46,754 nucleotides of DNA. Origin: a virus. The stretch is taken from the IMG/VR virus record IMGVR_UViG_3300044957_000296, positions 1-46,754 of that record. One strand, written 5' to 3'. The translations under genes were made by a program, and so were the position numbers. The notes under the pieces were generated by a model that was not told the DNA's origin, did not search any database, and was given only the letters and a program-made list of their open reading frames with translations. Positions 9,238-18,208 of the stretch are shown piece after piece (position 1 is the first letter of the stretch; each line of letters opens with the position of its first letter).

Positions 9238-9909
9238 ATGGGATTTATTCTACCGGAATATTACGAAAAATTATCAAAACTTTCAAATAGAAATTTACCG
9301 AAAATCTTAATAGAAACCGGTACTTTTAAAGGAAGATTAGCACTAATTTTCTTAGAAAGATTTGGATCTATAGAACCATTTAGTAAAATTTATACATTTG
9401 AACTAGGTGAAAATATAGCAAAAATCGCTAGTAAAAGATTTAAATTGTTTGAAGAATATATCGGCGATACCTCTAAATTTAACTTCCATACCGATGAAAT
9501 GGACGAAGAATTTAAATCGAGATCAACATATTTATATGAACAAATCGAATTAATCAACTCAGATAGTGTGAAAGGGTTGCAAGAATTACTACCTACAATT
9601 AATGAACCATGTTGTTTTTGGTTAGATGCACACGCAGGATCTTAAAAATATGCAAGAGGACCAAAAGATGTACCTCTTTTAGATGAATTAGAAACAATTG
9701 CTAATCATCATATTAAAAATCATATTATAGCGATAGATGATGCTCATATGTTTGGAAAAATGCAATATCATTCAAAAACGAATGAACCGATATGTGACTA
9801 TGTTGAAACAAATCGAGAAAATGTATTTAAAGCATTGAAAAAAATAAATGACAACTATACAGTAGAATATAACAGTCCTTACGGAAGTTTAATGTTATGC
9901 GCTTATTAA
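9238..9909 (+). pseudogene. SAM-dependent methyltransferase with an internal TAA
   Basis: The N-terminal half reads ILIETGTFKGRLA (motif I region) and IYTFELGENIAK (acidic residue after strand 2), then CCFWLDAHAGS, followed by TAA at 9643-9645. In the same frame translation continues KYARGPKDVPLLDELETI and IIAIDDAHMFG, then YGSLMLCAY to a TAA at 9907-9909. The two halves together make a complete ~223-aa class I methyltransferase of the type found in glycan loci. A single nonsense change splits it at the 'LDAHxS' motif. The downstream half has no clear start of its own, so the enzyme is probably inactive unless the stop is misread. Confidence 0.7.
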
Positions 9910-9912
9910 TTT

Positions 9913-10839
9913 ATGAATATAATTGTTTTTCATCAACCGTTCCCAATGGGAAATTACAAAGTAAACGAAACTGTTGCTAAACATTTCAAAAGCAAAGGTC
10001 ATACAGTTTATTATGTAGAACAACTAAACGGCGTTCCTGCAACAGTTGAATATATTGATGCTATACAGGAACTCAAACCCGAGTTAGTGTATTATGAAAT
10101 GTTAGACAGAGAAACGTTCAAAGTAGTAGAACACTTACAGTGTCAAAAAATATTACTATACGCTTCTAAAGGAATACTTAACAGTGAAAAAGATATACCT
10201 CAATACAAAGGTAAATGGTTTGATAAAATCATAACTAATTCTCCTAATATTGCAAAATATTTCACATCAGAAGGAATTATAACAACCATATTTGAATATT
10301 ACTTTTCATCATTATTGGATGAAGAACTGGTTTATAAACCGGAATACAATCACGATTGTGTATTCTTAGGTATGGGTCATGCAAGATTAACCGATCCGTT
10401 TTATAAATTAGAACGAGATACATACTACGGTGGATTTCGAGAATTTGATTTTAAAATTTATGGAAGTGGCTGGCCAGATTGGCCTCACTATGGTGGGGTT
10501 CTTCCTGAAAATGATGTAGGTTCTTTGTACTGTAGCGTTAAAAGTTCAGTTGCACAAATTGGCAATAATCAAAGAACCAATGGTCAAATAAATGGTCGTT
10601 ATTCAGAAATTATGTTTGCAAGGAGTCCTTTACTATCTTATAGATATCCCACTGTAAACTGGTATGGTGCAGAAAAAGATATCGTCTTTATCGAATCTAG
10701 ACAAGATATGATAAATAAAGTTTTGGATATCAAACAAAATCCAGACAAATATAAACAAAATACAATTAACTTAAGAAATTTTATCGACAATCAAACCAAA
10801 GACTTTTTCCTAAGATTAGATAATTTAATAGAAATTTAA
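9913..10839 (+). CDS. GT-B glycosyltransferase (CgeB-like)
   Basis: A 308-aa protein beginning MNIIVFHQPFPMGNYKVNETVAKHF, with DCVFLGMGHARLTDPFY marking the start of the donor domain, then FKIYGSGWPDW and INGRYSEIMFARSPLLSYR, where the conserved Glu of GT-B enzymes is expected (E~232). A terminal helix with repeated Lys/Asn closes it. The layout resembles CgeB-like or GT1 group-2 transferases. It follows the methyltransferase by three bases and leads into the next gene by two, so it is co-transcribed. Acceptor unknown. Confidence 0.7.
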   Translation: MNIIVFHQPFPMGNYKVNETVAKHFKSKGHTVYYVEQLNGVPATVEYIDAIQELKPELVYYEMLDRETFKVVEHLQCQKILLYASKGILNSEKDIPQYKGKWFDKIITNSPNIAKYFTSEGIITTIFEYYFSSLLDEELVYKPEYNHDCVFLGMGHARLTDPFYKLERDTYYGGFREFDFKIYGSGWPDWPHYGGVLPENDVGSLYCSVKSSVAQIGNNQRTNGQINGRYSEIMFARSPLLSYRYPTVNWYGAEKDIVFIESRQDMINKVLDIKQNPDKYKQNTINLRNFIDNQTKDFFLRLDNLIEI

Positions 10840-10841
10840 TT

Positions 10842-11195
10842 ATGAAAATGCCAATATCAGAAATAGCGGATAGATATAGTATTACACTATTAAAAAGTGA
10901 AAGAATTGAAGGCGTAAACCTCCAAGGTGAATTAAATACTTATAAACATGAATTAGATAAATACGACAATATTAAACCATTTATCGATAGACTTTATATC
11001 ATTAATGGCGAAATATGGGATTTAGAATCAGATATTCGTAAAGGCAAAGAAAATTTACTAGGATTGGAAGAAGTAGGTAGACGTGCAATAATAATCCGTG
11101 GTAAAAACAAGATAAGAGTTGGTATTAAAAATGAAATGGTTGAAAAATACGAAGAAGGTTTTAAAGATATTAAAATGAATCACGCAAGTGTATGA
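10842..11195 (+). CDS. Small helical protein of unknown function (DUF6165-like)
   Basis: A 117-aa, mostly helical charged protein: PISEIADRYSITLLKSERI at the N-terminus and GLEEVGRRAIIIRGKNKIRVGIKNEM at the C-terminus. The pattern (start motif 'S-x-x-E-x-x-D-R/K-x-x-I-x-x-L-K', ending with a nucleic-acid- or partner-like R/K helix) recalls a small family that I associate with DUF6165, often next to glycosyltransferases; the match is from memory and uncertain. It overlaps the next glycosyltransferase by an ATGA, suggesting coupled translation and possibly a complex. Confidence 0.55.
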   Translation: MKMPISEIADRYSITLLKSERIEGVNLQGELNTYKHELDKYDNIKPFIDRLYIINGEIWDLESDIRKGKENLLGLEEVGRRAIIIRGKNKIRVGIKNEMVEKYEEGFKDIKMNHASV

Positions 11196-12142
11196 AAATA
11201 TGTTTCGTCAGTGAAAATGGACACTTAGGAAAAGTTCCCAGAGATTTTCAAAATGTACGAACGGAGTTTGCGTGGCAAATTGCTTTGAACGCGGATCATT
11301 TGCCTATTCAATATATTTTAAGTAAACCATCCAAAGGTGTATCACAATATGATTTGGTTATAGTAATATTACCTAAAAAGTTAGAAAAGTTTGATGTGAT
11401 TAGTTTATTAAATATAGTAAAGTCTATTGGCCAGAAAACTACAGTAATGCAGGAAGGCCCAGCTTGGTATTATCAGGATTATGATTATACAAACCAAGTT
11501 AATTATATAAATTTCTTGAATCAGATGGATTTCTTATTGGTTCATAATAAAAGTGATATATCATATTTTAAAGGTATATTTAAAAAACCAACATTCAATT
11601 TACAATCATTAATGATTGAAGATACTGTAAAAGACATCAAAAATCAGAACAGTGGACATCCTATTATAGGGGGCAACTTCTGTAGTTGGTATGGCGGCGC
11701 AGACAGTTATTTTGTTGCTCGTAACTTTAATAAAGAAATATATGTTCCAAGTATGAGCAGAAAAATTGCAAATGAAGATCAAATACCGGATTTAAAACAT
11801 CTACCATATATGCAATGGACTCAATGGATACACACACTATCACAATTTAATGTGGGTATACATTTGATGAGAACTCACGCCGCAGGTACATTTGCTCTCA
11901 ACTGTGCATATCTTGGTATACCATGTATAGGTTATAAAGGTTTGGACACACAAGAAATTTTGCATCCAAGCTTGTCAGTTAACATAGGTGATATAGATCA
12001 AGCAAATCAACTTGCGATTAGGTTGAGAGACGACGTGGAATTTTATAAAAAATGTTCACACGCGTCTAGAGAATTATATCAAATATATTATACAGAAAAG
12101 CGGTGGAAAGATAATTGGAAAAAAATTTATGAGTCTATTTAA
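11192..12142 (+). CDS. GT-B glycosyltransferase
   Basis: 316 aa beginning MKICFVSENGHLGKV. The middle has FLLVHNKSDISYF and GGNFCSWYGGADS, and the C-terminal half has VGIHLMRTHAAGTFALNCAYLGIPCIGYKGLDTQE, the loop in which GT-B enzymes bind the nucleotide-sugar. The terminal helix is typical of the fold. ATGA coupling with the gene upstream and a 14-bp overlap with the next gene place it in the same message. Donor and acceptor unknown. Confidence 0.65.
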   Translation: MKICFVSENGHLGKVPRDFQNVRTEFAWQIALNADHLPIQYILSKPSKGVSQYDLVIVILPKKLEKFDVISLLNIVKSIGQKTTVMQEGPAWYYQDYDYTNQVNYINFLNQMDFLLVHNKSDISYFKGIFKKPTFNLQSLMIEDTVKDIKNQNSGHPIIGGNFCSWYGGADSYFVARNFNKEIYVPSMSRKIANEDQIPDLKHLPYMQWTQWIHTLSQFNVGIHLMRTHAAGTFALNCAYLGIPCIGYKGLDTQEILHPSLSVNIGDIDQANQLAIRLRDDVEFYKKCSHASRELYQIYYTEKRWKDNWKKIYESI

Positions 12143-12863
12143 ACTAAATAGTCTTGTTAATCATAGTCTCAGAACCATTGATATTTTAAAAAGAAATGAT
12201 ATGAATCAATATAAAGTACACTATTACACATTTTTAGACGCAGTGTGTAACGATTACACTATTGTAAATAAAAATTTTATAGAACTAACAAATACGCAAA
12301 GTTATTTTATACTTACATCTGGACAAATAGATGGTATTAATTACGATCAATATTTAAAAAATAATGGAGTAAAAGGTGTATTTCTTCATTCAGAAGAGAA
12401 CTCTTATGTAGAAAAATTTAATTTGATGAAAAAATATATAGAACGAAATCTATCTATATACGAAAATTCATTATTTTGCAAAATTGATACGGACTTTGTA
12501 CATTATAAAGTCAATTCGTTTCAAAAACTAATCTCCGGATTATTTTCAGGTAATAAACGATTATTCGTTGGAAATAAAAAGAATCGATGGATTAGAGGAG
12601 CGTTAAATGCAATACATGTCGATTCTATATTGCAATGTCCATTTTTAGAAAAGACTAGTTGCAATGAGTTTGATGATAATTTTACCCACACATTAACTAA
12701 AAATGCCATTGTAGATATCATGGATAGATCTTTTTTTGAGAAATCTGATGTGCTTTTGAAGGATTTATATGGTACACATGTAAATAATTGTTCAAACAAA
12801 GTCAAATGTGTATTAAAATTAAATGAAGATATATGTAAAGAATTGACTGGTATATATGAGTAA
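12129..12863 (+). CDS. Possible GT-A glycosyltransferase
   Basis: 244 aa. FCKIDTDFVHY (about residues 116-126) looks like a GT-A DxD loop after a hydrophobic strand; further on are KRLFVGNKKNRWIRGALNAIH and EFDDNFTHTL. I do not recognise a named family. The assigned ATG lies 14 bp inside the upstream gene; a second ATG (about 12201, MNQYKVHYYTF) is a plausible alternative start that would avoid the overlap. It overlaps the next gene by 8 bp. Glycan role from context and the DxD only. Confidence 0.5.
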   Translation: MSLFKLNSLVNHSLRTIDILKRNDMNQYKVHYYTFLDAVCNDYTIVNKNFIELTNTQSYFILTSGQIDGINYDQYLKNNGVKGVFLHSEENSYVEKFNLMKKYIERNLSIYENSLFCKIDTDFVHYKVNSFQKLISGLFSGNKRLFVGNKKNRWIRGALNAIHVDSILQCPFLEKTSCNEFDDNFTHTLTKNAIVDIMDRSFFEKSDVLLKDLYGTHVNNCSNKVKCVLKLNEDICKELTGIYE

Positions 12864-13563
12864 TTTAATATCTACAATCAACATCGGATCTATCGCATAT
12901 GCGAAAACAATGTTAAATTCGTTTTCATATTATGCTAAACACACTAATTCTGATTTTTTCGTTTTGACCGAAACTAAAAACAATTATAGTCCACACTTTG
13001 ATAAGTTCTACATAATTGAACAGTTTATATCATCGAATTACGATAAACTATTATTTCTGGATATAGATGTAAGAATATTAAAAACCGCAGAAAATATATT
13101 TGATAAATTTACCGAGGCAGCATTTGTGTTAGATCGAGAAAATAGAACGTTTGATAAATACACTACAACAATTGAAGATGAAAATTTACCCGTTGTACAA
13201 TCATTTAAACATTGGGTTAAAACAACATATAATCACATGTGTACAATAAATTATATGTTCAATACAGGAGTATTTGGATTAAATAAAAATTCTGCTAAGA
13301 AACTGTTTGATATATATAAATCTGAGATTGGCAACGATGTTAAATCATACTTAAAAAAGTATCCACCCCGTCGAGATTATGAACAATCATATTTTAATTA
13401 TTTCTTGACTAAGAGTGACATTAAAATTGATATCTTGGACAGAAGATTTAATACAACGGCTCGGTGGCAAGTCGAAAATAAAGAAAAAGTATGTTCATTT
13501 GCACATTATAAAAACGAAAAACATTTAATAAACACTAACTGGGATACATTACGAGATGAATAA
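12856..13563 (+). CDS. GT-A glycosyltransferase (GT8-like)
   Basis: 235 aa with LISTINIGSIAYAKTMLNSF at the N-terminus and the metal-binding strand YDKLLFLDIDVRIL (DID at residues 69-71), followed by MFNTGVFGLNK and a C-terminal FAHYKNEKH with the His often used in GT8-type active sites. The size and order fit a GT8-like retaining transferase. Eight-base overlaps at both ends tie it to its neighbours. Substrate unknown. Confidence 0.7.
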   Translation: MSNLISTINIGSIAYAKTMLNSFSYYAKHTNSDFFVLTETKNNYSPHFDKFYIIEQFISSNYDKLLFLDIDVRILKTAENIFDKFTEAAFVLDRENRTFDKYTTTIEDENLPVVQSFKHWVKTTYNHMCTINYMFNTGVFGLNKNSAKKLFDIYKSEIGNDVKSYLKKYPPRRDYEQSYFNYFLTKSDIKIDILDRRFNTTARWQVENKEKVCSFAHYKNEKHLINTNWDTLRDE

Positions 13564-14317
13564 ACATTGTATAATGATGGTTGCAATAGAAGATGAATTG
13601 TCAAAACACAATCACAAAACATATTTTGACCACACAATAAAGTCTTGGCAATATTATTGTAATAAACATAATATAGATTTCAAAGTTGTAGATAAAAAGT
13701 TACCAAATGTAAAATATAGCGTCTGGCACAAAGAATTTGTATTTGATTTTATAGGCAATGATTATGAAAAAATCGGAATCGTTGACTTTGATACAATGAT
13801 CAGATGGGATGCTCCTAATATATTTGAGTTATACAATGACGAGTTTGTTGGAGTATTGGATCAAAACTCGATTAGTTGGATGGAAACTAGTCAAAATGCA
13901 TATAAAACTACATTTCAACAGTTTAAAGATGTTCGTGTCGGACTAAGCGAACATATTAATGGTGGAGTTTTATTTTTTACGAAACACCATAAACCGTTTT
14001 TTGAAACATTAAAACAATTCTATTTAAACAATAAAGTTATTCTTGATAATTGGTCAGTTCCAAATACAGGAAAAGAACAAACTCTATTAAACCTACACCT
14101 AAAACTACACAACATTAAATGTAAATATCTACCTTATTCTTGGAATACTGTTGGTATGATTAAAAAAGGATTAATGTGGCACAATGATAAATTAAATGAT
14201 CCAACGCCATTCTTTATTAAATACTGTTATCTGTGGCATTTTACAGGATTTCCAATACAACAAAGAAATCAATTAATAAACGAAGTTTGGAGTCAAATAA
14301 ATCAATTTTATAAATGA
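13556..14317 (+). CDS. GT-A glycosyltransferase, GT8-like, paralogue A
   Basis: 253 aa. YFDHTIKSWQYYCNKH, the metal-binding IGIVDFDTMI (DFD 77-79), INGGVLFFTK and a C-terminal YLWHFTGFP. It shares this whole plan with the next gene (ISYSIKSWKHFAKKY-like start, VDADT, INGGFQIF, YHFNGIP), so the two are tandem paralogues. It joins the next gene by ATGA. Likely sequential or alternative sugar additions on the same acceptor, by inference. Confidence 0.72.
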   Translation: MNKHCIMMVAIEDELSKHNHKTYFDHTIKSWQYYCNKHNIDFKVVDKKLPNVKYSVWHKEFVFDFIGNDYEKIGIVDFDTMIRWDAPNIFELYNDEFVGVLDQNSISWMETSQNAYKTTFQQFKDVRVGLSEHINGGVLFFTKHHKPFFETLKQFYLNNKVILDNWSVPNTGKEQTLLNLHLKLHNIKCKYLPYSWNTVGMIKKGLMWHNDKLNDPTPFFIKYCYLWHFTGFPIQQRNQLINEVWSQINQFYK

Positions 14318-15096
14318 AAAATATAATATTCATACCTGCAGTAGTATCTACCAACGGAGAAAAAAAGTTAAGAAACACTCCATTAGTAAAAAATATATTT
14401 GACTATAGTATTAAAAGTTGGAAACACTTTGCAAAAAAATACGATTGTGAAGTAGTAGTTTTAGATCAATGTATAATGGATCCTAATATAACTAGTATGG
14501 CATGGCAAAGATACTACGTATTAGATCTATTAGAACAAAGTAATATTAAATATAATCAAGTATTAATTGTTGATGCGGATACAATTGTACATCCGGAATG
14601 TCCAAATTTCTTTGAAATGACTGAAAACAAATATACAGGTGTACATGACGGTGTAGTTTATGAATGGGTAATGAGAAGCGTCGAATGTTATAGTAAATTG
14701 TTGTTCAATGGTTACAAATTAAACATATGGAATTATATTAATGGCGGATTTCAAATATTCAATGAATCTCATAAAGATCATATAAACAAATTCAAACAAT
14801 ATTATATTGAAAATAGAGATCGTATATTTCAGGTAGAATCTACTGTTAAACTGGGCACGGATCAGACTCCGATGAATTTTTTCCTTCAGACAAACAATGT
14901 GGATACTACAATACTTCCTTATGAATTTAATATGATGGGGTTAAATTTAATGGAAGGTCTAACAGACGATTTAGTTTTTACTAAATATGGGTGGGTGTAT
15001 CATTTTAACGGCATACCAGACGACTCATATGGAAATAAAGTAGAATATTATATGTCAAAAACTTATAATAAACTTTATGATATTAGTTTATTATAA
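14314..15096 (+). CDS. GT-A glycosyltransferase, GT8-like, paralogue B
   Basis: 260 aa, paralogue of the preceding gene: FDYSIKSWKHFAKKYDCE, metal-binding LIVDADTIVHPEC (DAD 87-89), YINGGFQIFNE, LGTDQTPMNF and WVYHFNGIPDD. It is the last gene of the first + strand run and its 3' end overlaps the convergent GT25 gene by 22 bp. No terminator hairpin was found at the junction. Confidence 0.72.
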   Translation: MKNIIFIPAVVSTNGEKKLRNTPLVKNIFDYSIKSWKHFAKKYDCEVVVLDQCIMDPNITSMAWQRYYVLDLLEQSNIKYNQVLIVDADTIVHPECPNFFEMTENKYTGVHDGVVYEWVMRSVECYSKLLFNGYKLNIWNYINGGFQIFNESHKDHINKFKQYYIENRDRIFQVESTVKLGTDQTPMNFFLQTNNVDTTILPYEFNMMGLNLMEGLTDDLVFTKYGWVYHFNGIPDDSYGNKVEYYMSKTYNKLYDISLL

Positions 15097-15722
15097 TCTA
15101 CCCACTCGTTTTCTATATCAGAATGTGAAGGCATTTGAGTGAAAAAATTAAATTTACCACAATAATATTTTCTAACATTAGACTCCGTTGAAAAATAAAC
15201 ATCGATTGCCCTATGTTGTTTAATCCAATTTTTAATCTTATTATTGTCCCAACAATCTTGGGGTAATTCATTTAATAAATACTCAATGTATTTTCTATTG
15301 TATAAAATAGCATGTGTAGTATAAGCACCATATATTCTATTTAAGTTATCGTTATACTTTTTAATATCTCCTTTTTTTCTATATCCCAGATATACCATAT
15401 CCCAATCGTTAGTAGTATACACATCATTTATTGTGTTTTTGATCACATCGTTATTAAAATGAGCCGTTGGTAAAAAATCGTCCTCAAATATAAGAATATT
15501 ATTATAATTATTATTTATGCTATCTTTAAAACAATTCGTCATGCTTTTTATTAACCCAAAGTTACCGTTTTCATGAGATCTCAAAAAACTAAATGATACT
15601 TTCTGACCATCGGTTCTCTGATAATTTGTACAGTTTATTTTGTCAAAATTTTTTAAACATTGCTCCCATCTATCAGTTCGGTGTGGCATATTAATGCAGT
15701 AAATTCTATCAATATTATCCAT
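15075..15722 (-). CDS. Glycosyltransferase family 25 (LPS-type)
   Basis: 215 aa with the GT25 start IYCINMPHRTDRWEQ (7-21), NGNFGLIKSMTNCF and the acidic ILIFEDDFLP (EDD 80-82), then WDMVYLGYRKKG and GAYTTHAILYNRKYIEYLL, all in family order. GT25 enzymes commonly transfer galactose in lipooligosaccharide or collagen-like glycans. It is the only - strand gene within the 18-kb + strand block, convergent with the gene before it and divergent from the gene after it, so it may be a separate acquisition with its own expression. Confidence 0.78.
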   Translation of the reverse strand: MDNIDRIYCINMPHRTDRWEQCLKNFDKINCTNYQRTDGQKVSFSFLRSHENGNFGLIKSMTNCFKDSINNNYNNILIFEDDFLPTAHFNNDVIKNTINDVYTTNDWDMVYLGYRKKGDIKKYNDNLNRIYGAYTTHAILYNRKYIEYLLNELPQDCWDNNKIKNWIKQHRAIDVYFSTESNVRKYYCGKFNFFTQMPSHSDIENEWVDYNKLIS

Positions 15723-15772
15723 AAAAACAATTATAATTAAAAGTTGACAACAATAAGTATTATATATACAAT

Positions 15773-16975
15773 ATGAAAATTAGTTTTATCCAACCGAGCA
15801 GAAACAATCTGAAATATCTTAAATGGAGTTACGAGGCTATTCGTAAAAATTTAAGTCACAAAGATCATGAAATCTGTGTTGCAGACGACTTCAGTAACGA
15901 TGGCACTTTGGATTGGTGTAAAGAAACTGCTCAAAAAGACCCGAACTTTAAGTTTATTCGTAACGACGGACCAACTAGATTGGGTCATACAATTTTATAC
16001 GACCGTCTAATCAATGAAGTAGCTACCAATGATGTAGTCATGATTTATCATGCGGATATGTATGCATGTCCAAATTTTGATAAATATGTTGAAAAATATA
16101 TTCAGCCAGGTACAATCGTTAGTTTAACCAGAATTGAACCCCCTCTACATCCTCCAGGTCCAGAAAAGATCGTACAAGCATTTGGTACCGAACCAGAAGA
16201 CTTCAATGAAGCTGGTTTTTTGAAATGGTTTAATGATACCAAGTTAACTAGAAAAGATAAAACCACGGAGGGTATTTTTGCGCCTTGGGCCATTTATAAG
16301 AAAGATTTTCAATCGATAGGTGGTCACGATCCATTATACGCTCCACAAAGTAAAGAAGATAGTGATATTTTTAATAGATTTCTTCTCAATGAATATAAGT
16401 TTATTCAAACTTGGGAAGGTTGTGCATATCACATGACTTGTAGAGGAAGTCGATATAATCCGACATTAACTACTGTCGGAAAGGAAAGTGATGAATGGTT
16501 AGCTCAAAACAATAGGAGTGCTAGAAATTTTATTCGCAAATGGGGACATTTTGTTAAACATAATGATACAATGAAGCCTATCGTACCTAAACGGTATGAT
16601 GTTGGATTTGTAGTTAAAAATTGTGATGCTTATAAATTAGCTTTGTTGGAACCTTGGTGTGATACCATCTACACAGATGTACCATATGAACAATATATCA
16701 ATGTTGAACAAAAAAATACTAAATTTGATTTATATAAAAAATTAAAGAGGTGTGAAGATCCTAAAGTAAATGATGTGATATTAGAATTTGACTCGAACAA
16801 ATTAACAAATGAAAGTTTTGAATTTTTCAATATGTTACAAATGATGTTGGAAGATAGTGGTCAAATTGGAGACGCAGAATTTGATATATTTAAATTAAAA
16901 ATAAAAAATTTAAAAGATTATAGTAAAGGATTAATAGATATTAATGATAAGTGGTATATTACCAAATTGTTATGA
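15773..16975 (+). CDS. Family-2 glycosyltransferase with C-terminal extension
   Basis: 400 aa. The N-terminal GT-A domain has SFIQPSRNNLKYLKWSYEAI, ICVADDFSNDGTLDW (D-x-S-x-D-G-T, 38-47), DVVMIYHADMYACPNFD (metal-binding loop ~94-96) and WAIYKKDFQSIGGHDPLY. A ~140-aa C-terminal region after RYDVGFVVKNCDAY is not typical of GT2 and may bind a partner. A TTGACA at 15744-15749 with TACAAT at 15767-15772 lies directly before the ATG but seems too close to serve it. It overlaps the next gene by ATGA. Confidence 0.78.
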   Translation: MKISFIQPSRNNLKYLKWSYEAIRKNLSHKDHEICVADDFSNDGTLDWCKETAQKDPNFKFIRNDGPTRLGHTILYDRLINEVATNDVVMIYHADMYACPNFDKYVEKYIQPGTIVSLTRIEPPLHPPGPEKIVQAFGTEPEDFNEAGFLKWFNDTKLTRKDKTTEGIFAPWAIYKKDFQSIGGHDPLYAPQSKEDSDIFNRFLLNEYKFIQTWEGCAYHMTCRGSRYNPTLTTVGKESDEWLAQNNRSARNFIRKWGHFVKHNDTMKPIVPKRYDVGFVVKNCDAYKLALLEPWCDTIYTDVPYEQYINVEQKNTKFDLYKKLKRCEDPKVNDVILEFDSNKLTNESFEFFNMLQMMLEDSGQIGDAEFDIFKLKIKNLKDYSKGLIDINDKWYITKLL

Positions 16976-17538
16976 ATATAGACGAAATATTAGCTTTAGT
17001 ACCAGATAAGTTTGAACATAAATACACCACTTCAAAAAAGTTTAAGCGTGATGTTTATTCATTCTTTGATAAACCAGAATTCAAAGACAAAACTGCATTA
17101 GAAATTGGTTCAGATTTGGGATATACAACCTTTATTCTGAGTTTTCTATTCAAACAAGTATATGGTATCAATGAAAAAAAAATTGATAAAGCTGATGAGT
17201 TCTGTAAAAAAAATGGTAGAACCAATGTAAAAAGCTTTGGGCAAGATGTATATAAATATGGATTGCCTGTGGACACTGCCGATGTAATCATGGTTGACGC
17301 TGTTCACACCTATGATGCGGTTCAAATAGATGTACATAATGCTTTAAAATTAAAATCAGACGGTAAGAAGTACTTCATTTTCGACAATTATGGTGCATTT
17401 TCTGAAATTAAAAAAGCAATAGATGATTTAGTTGAGTACGATAAAATAGAAATTATTAAAAAAATAGGTTATTCACAACAAGAAAATTTTACTAGGTCTT
17501 TGTTTGATTACGAAGGCATAATATGCATAGAAAAATAA
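16972..17538 (+). CDS. Class I SAM-dependent methyltransferase
   Basis: Start set at 16972, the ATG of an ATGA overlap; an upstream ATG would lie deep in the previous gene. The 188-aa protein shows motif I ALEIGSDLGYTTFILS (43-58) and VIMVDAVHTYDAVQID (acidic catalytic strand and following His). The C-terminal KYFIFDNYGAFSEIKKAI..IGYSQQENFTR is the segment that reappears inside the chimeric ORF at 6517-7434. Probably methylates a sugar or a carrier in the glycan pathway; target unknown. Confidence 0.75.
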   Translation: MNIDEILALVPDKFEHKYTTSKKFKRDVYSFFDKPEFKDKTALEIGSDLGYTTFILSFLFKQVYGINEKKIDKADEFCKKNGRTNVKSFGQDVYKYGLPVDTADVIMVDAVHTYDAVQIDVHNALKLKSDGKKYFIFDNYGAFSEIKKAIDDLVEYDKIEIIKKIGYSQQENFTRSLFDYEGIICIEK

Positions 17539-17540
17539 TT

Positions 17541-17930
17541 ATGTTCAATATGTTTAATTATATAATAATAAATGTTTCCTTAATTTGTTTTATCACTTTT
17601 ATTTTAACCATGTGGTTTGAAAGTGATATAGTTCAAACATTTGGCAAATTAACTAAAACGCGATATTTATTAAAATTGCCTGAATTTGAAAAATATAAAT
17701 TAGAAGAAGATGTGATGAGTAATTATGCAAATTTTCTCTATACAAAATATCCTGGATATCTGACTAAATTAATTAGTTGTCCAATATGTTTATGTTTTTG
17801 GAGCACTTTAATTAGTGTATTAAGTTTTATTCTATATTTAGGTCACCCTATTGAGCACTCATTAATACTATTACCAATAAATTATATTTTTAGTTTGTTA
17901 TTATATTTAATAATAAGAAAACTATTATGA
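17541..17930 (+). CDS. Small membrane protein with CPICLCFW motif (DUF1360-like)
   Basis: Start placed at 17541, after the methyltransferase stop at 17538. About 129 aa with hydrophobic segments near residues 7-24, 78-100 and 106-125, and the motif LISCPICLCFWS, which recalls the Cys-x2-Cys/Phe-Trp signature of the DUF1360 membrane family seen in phages and bacteria. Function unknown. It overlaps the next small gene by ATGA. Confidence 0.6.
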   Translation: MFNMFNYIIINVSLICFITFILTMWFESDIVQTFGKLTKTRYLLKLPEFEKYKLEEDVMSNYANFLYTKYPGYLTKLISCPICLCFWSTLISVLSFILYLGHPIEHSLILLPINYIFSLLLYLIIRKLL

Positions 17931-18208
17931 TTATAGGCAATTATCAAGAATTTATAAATATATTTGGAAATGATAATATCTCACAATTTAATACGCTTAA
18001 AAATTGTATATCCGTTTTAAATAAAATATGTAGTTGTCAACGACAAAGAAAAGCTATAAAAGCTGAAGAATGTAATATATTATACATTAATTTAGTAAAT
18101 TCTACAGTTGTAAATATGATAGATTATTTGAAATTAAAAACATCAGATTCCGAAATTATATTCTACCATAACGGATCTCACGAAATTAAACGAATTAAAT
18201 TGCGTTAA
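17927..18208 (+). CDS. Hypothetical protein, 93 aa
   Basis: Coupled by ATGA to the membrane protein upstream. Has CSCQRQRKAIKAEECN in the middle and a basic C-terminus; no family recognised. Last gene of the + strand block; its 3' end overlaps the convergent dNMP kinase gene by 14 bp. Confidence 0.5.
   Translation: MIIGNYQEFINIFGNDNISQFNTLKNCISVLNKICSCQRQRKAIKAEECNILYINLVNSTVVNMIDYLKLKTSDSEIIFYHNGSHEIKRIKLR

Noticed and set aside
15744-15772. Promoter TTGACA-N17-TACAAT before the GT2 gene at 15773
   Set aside because: The -10 box touches the start codon, so transcription would begin inside the gene; the match may be chance in AT-rich DNA.
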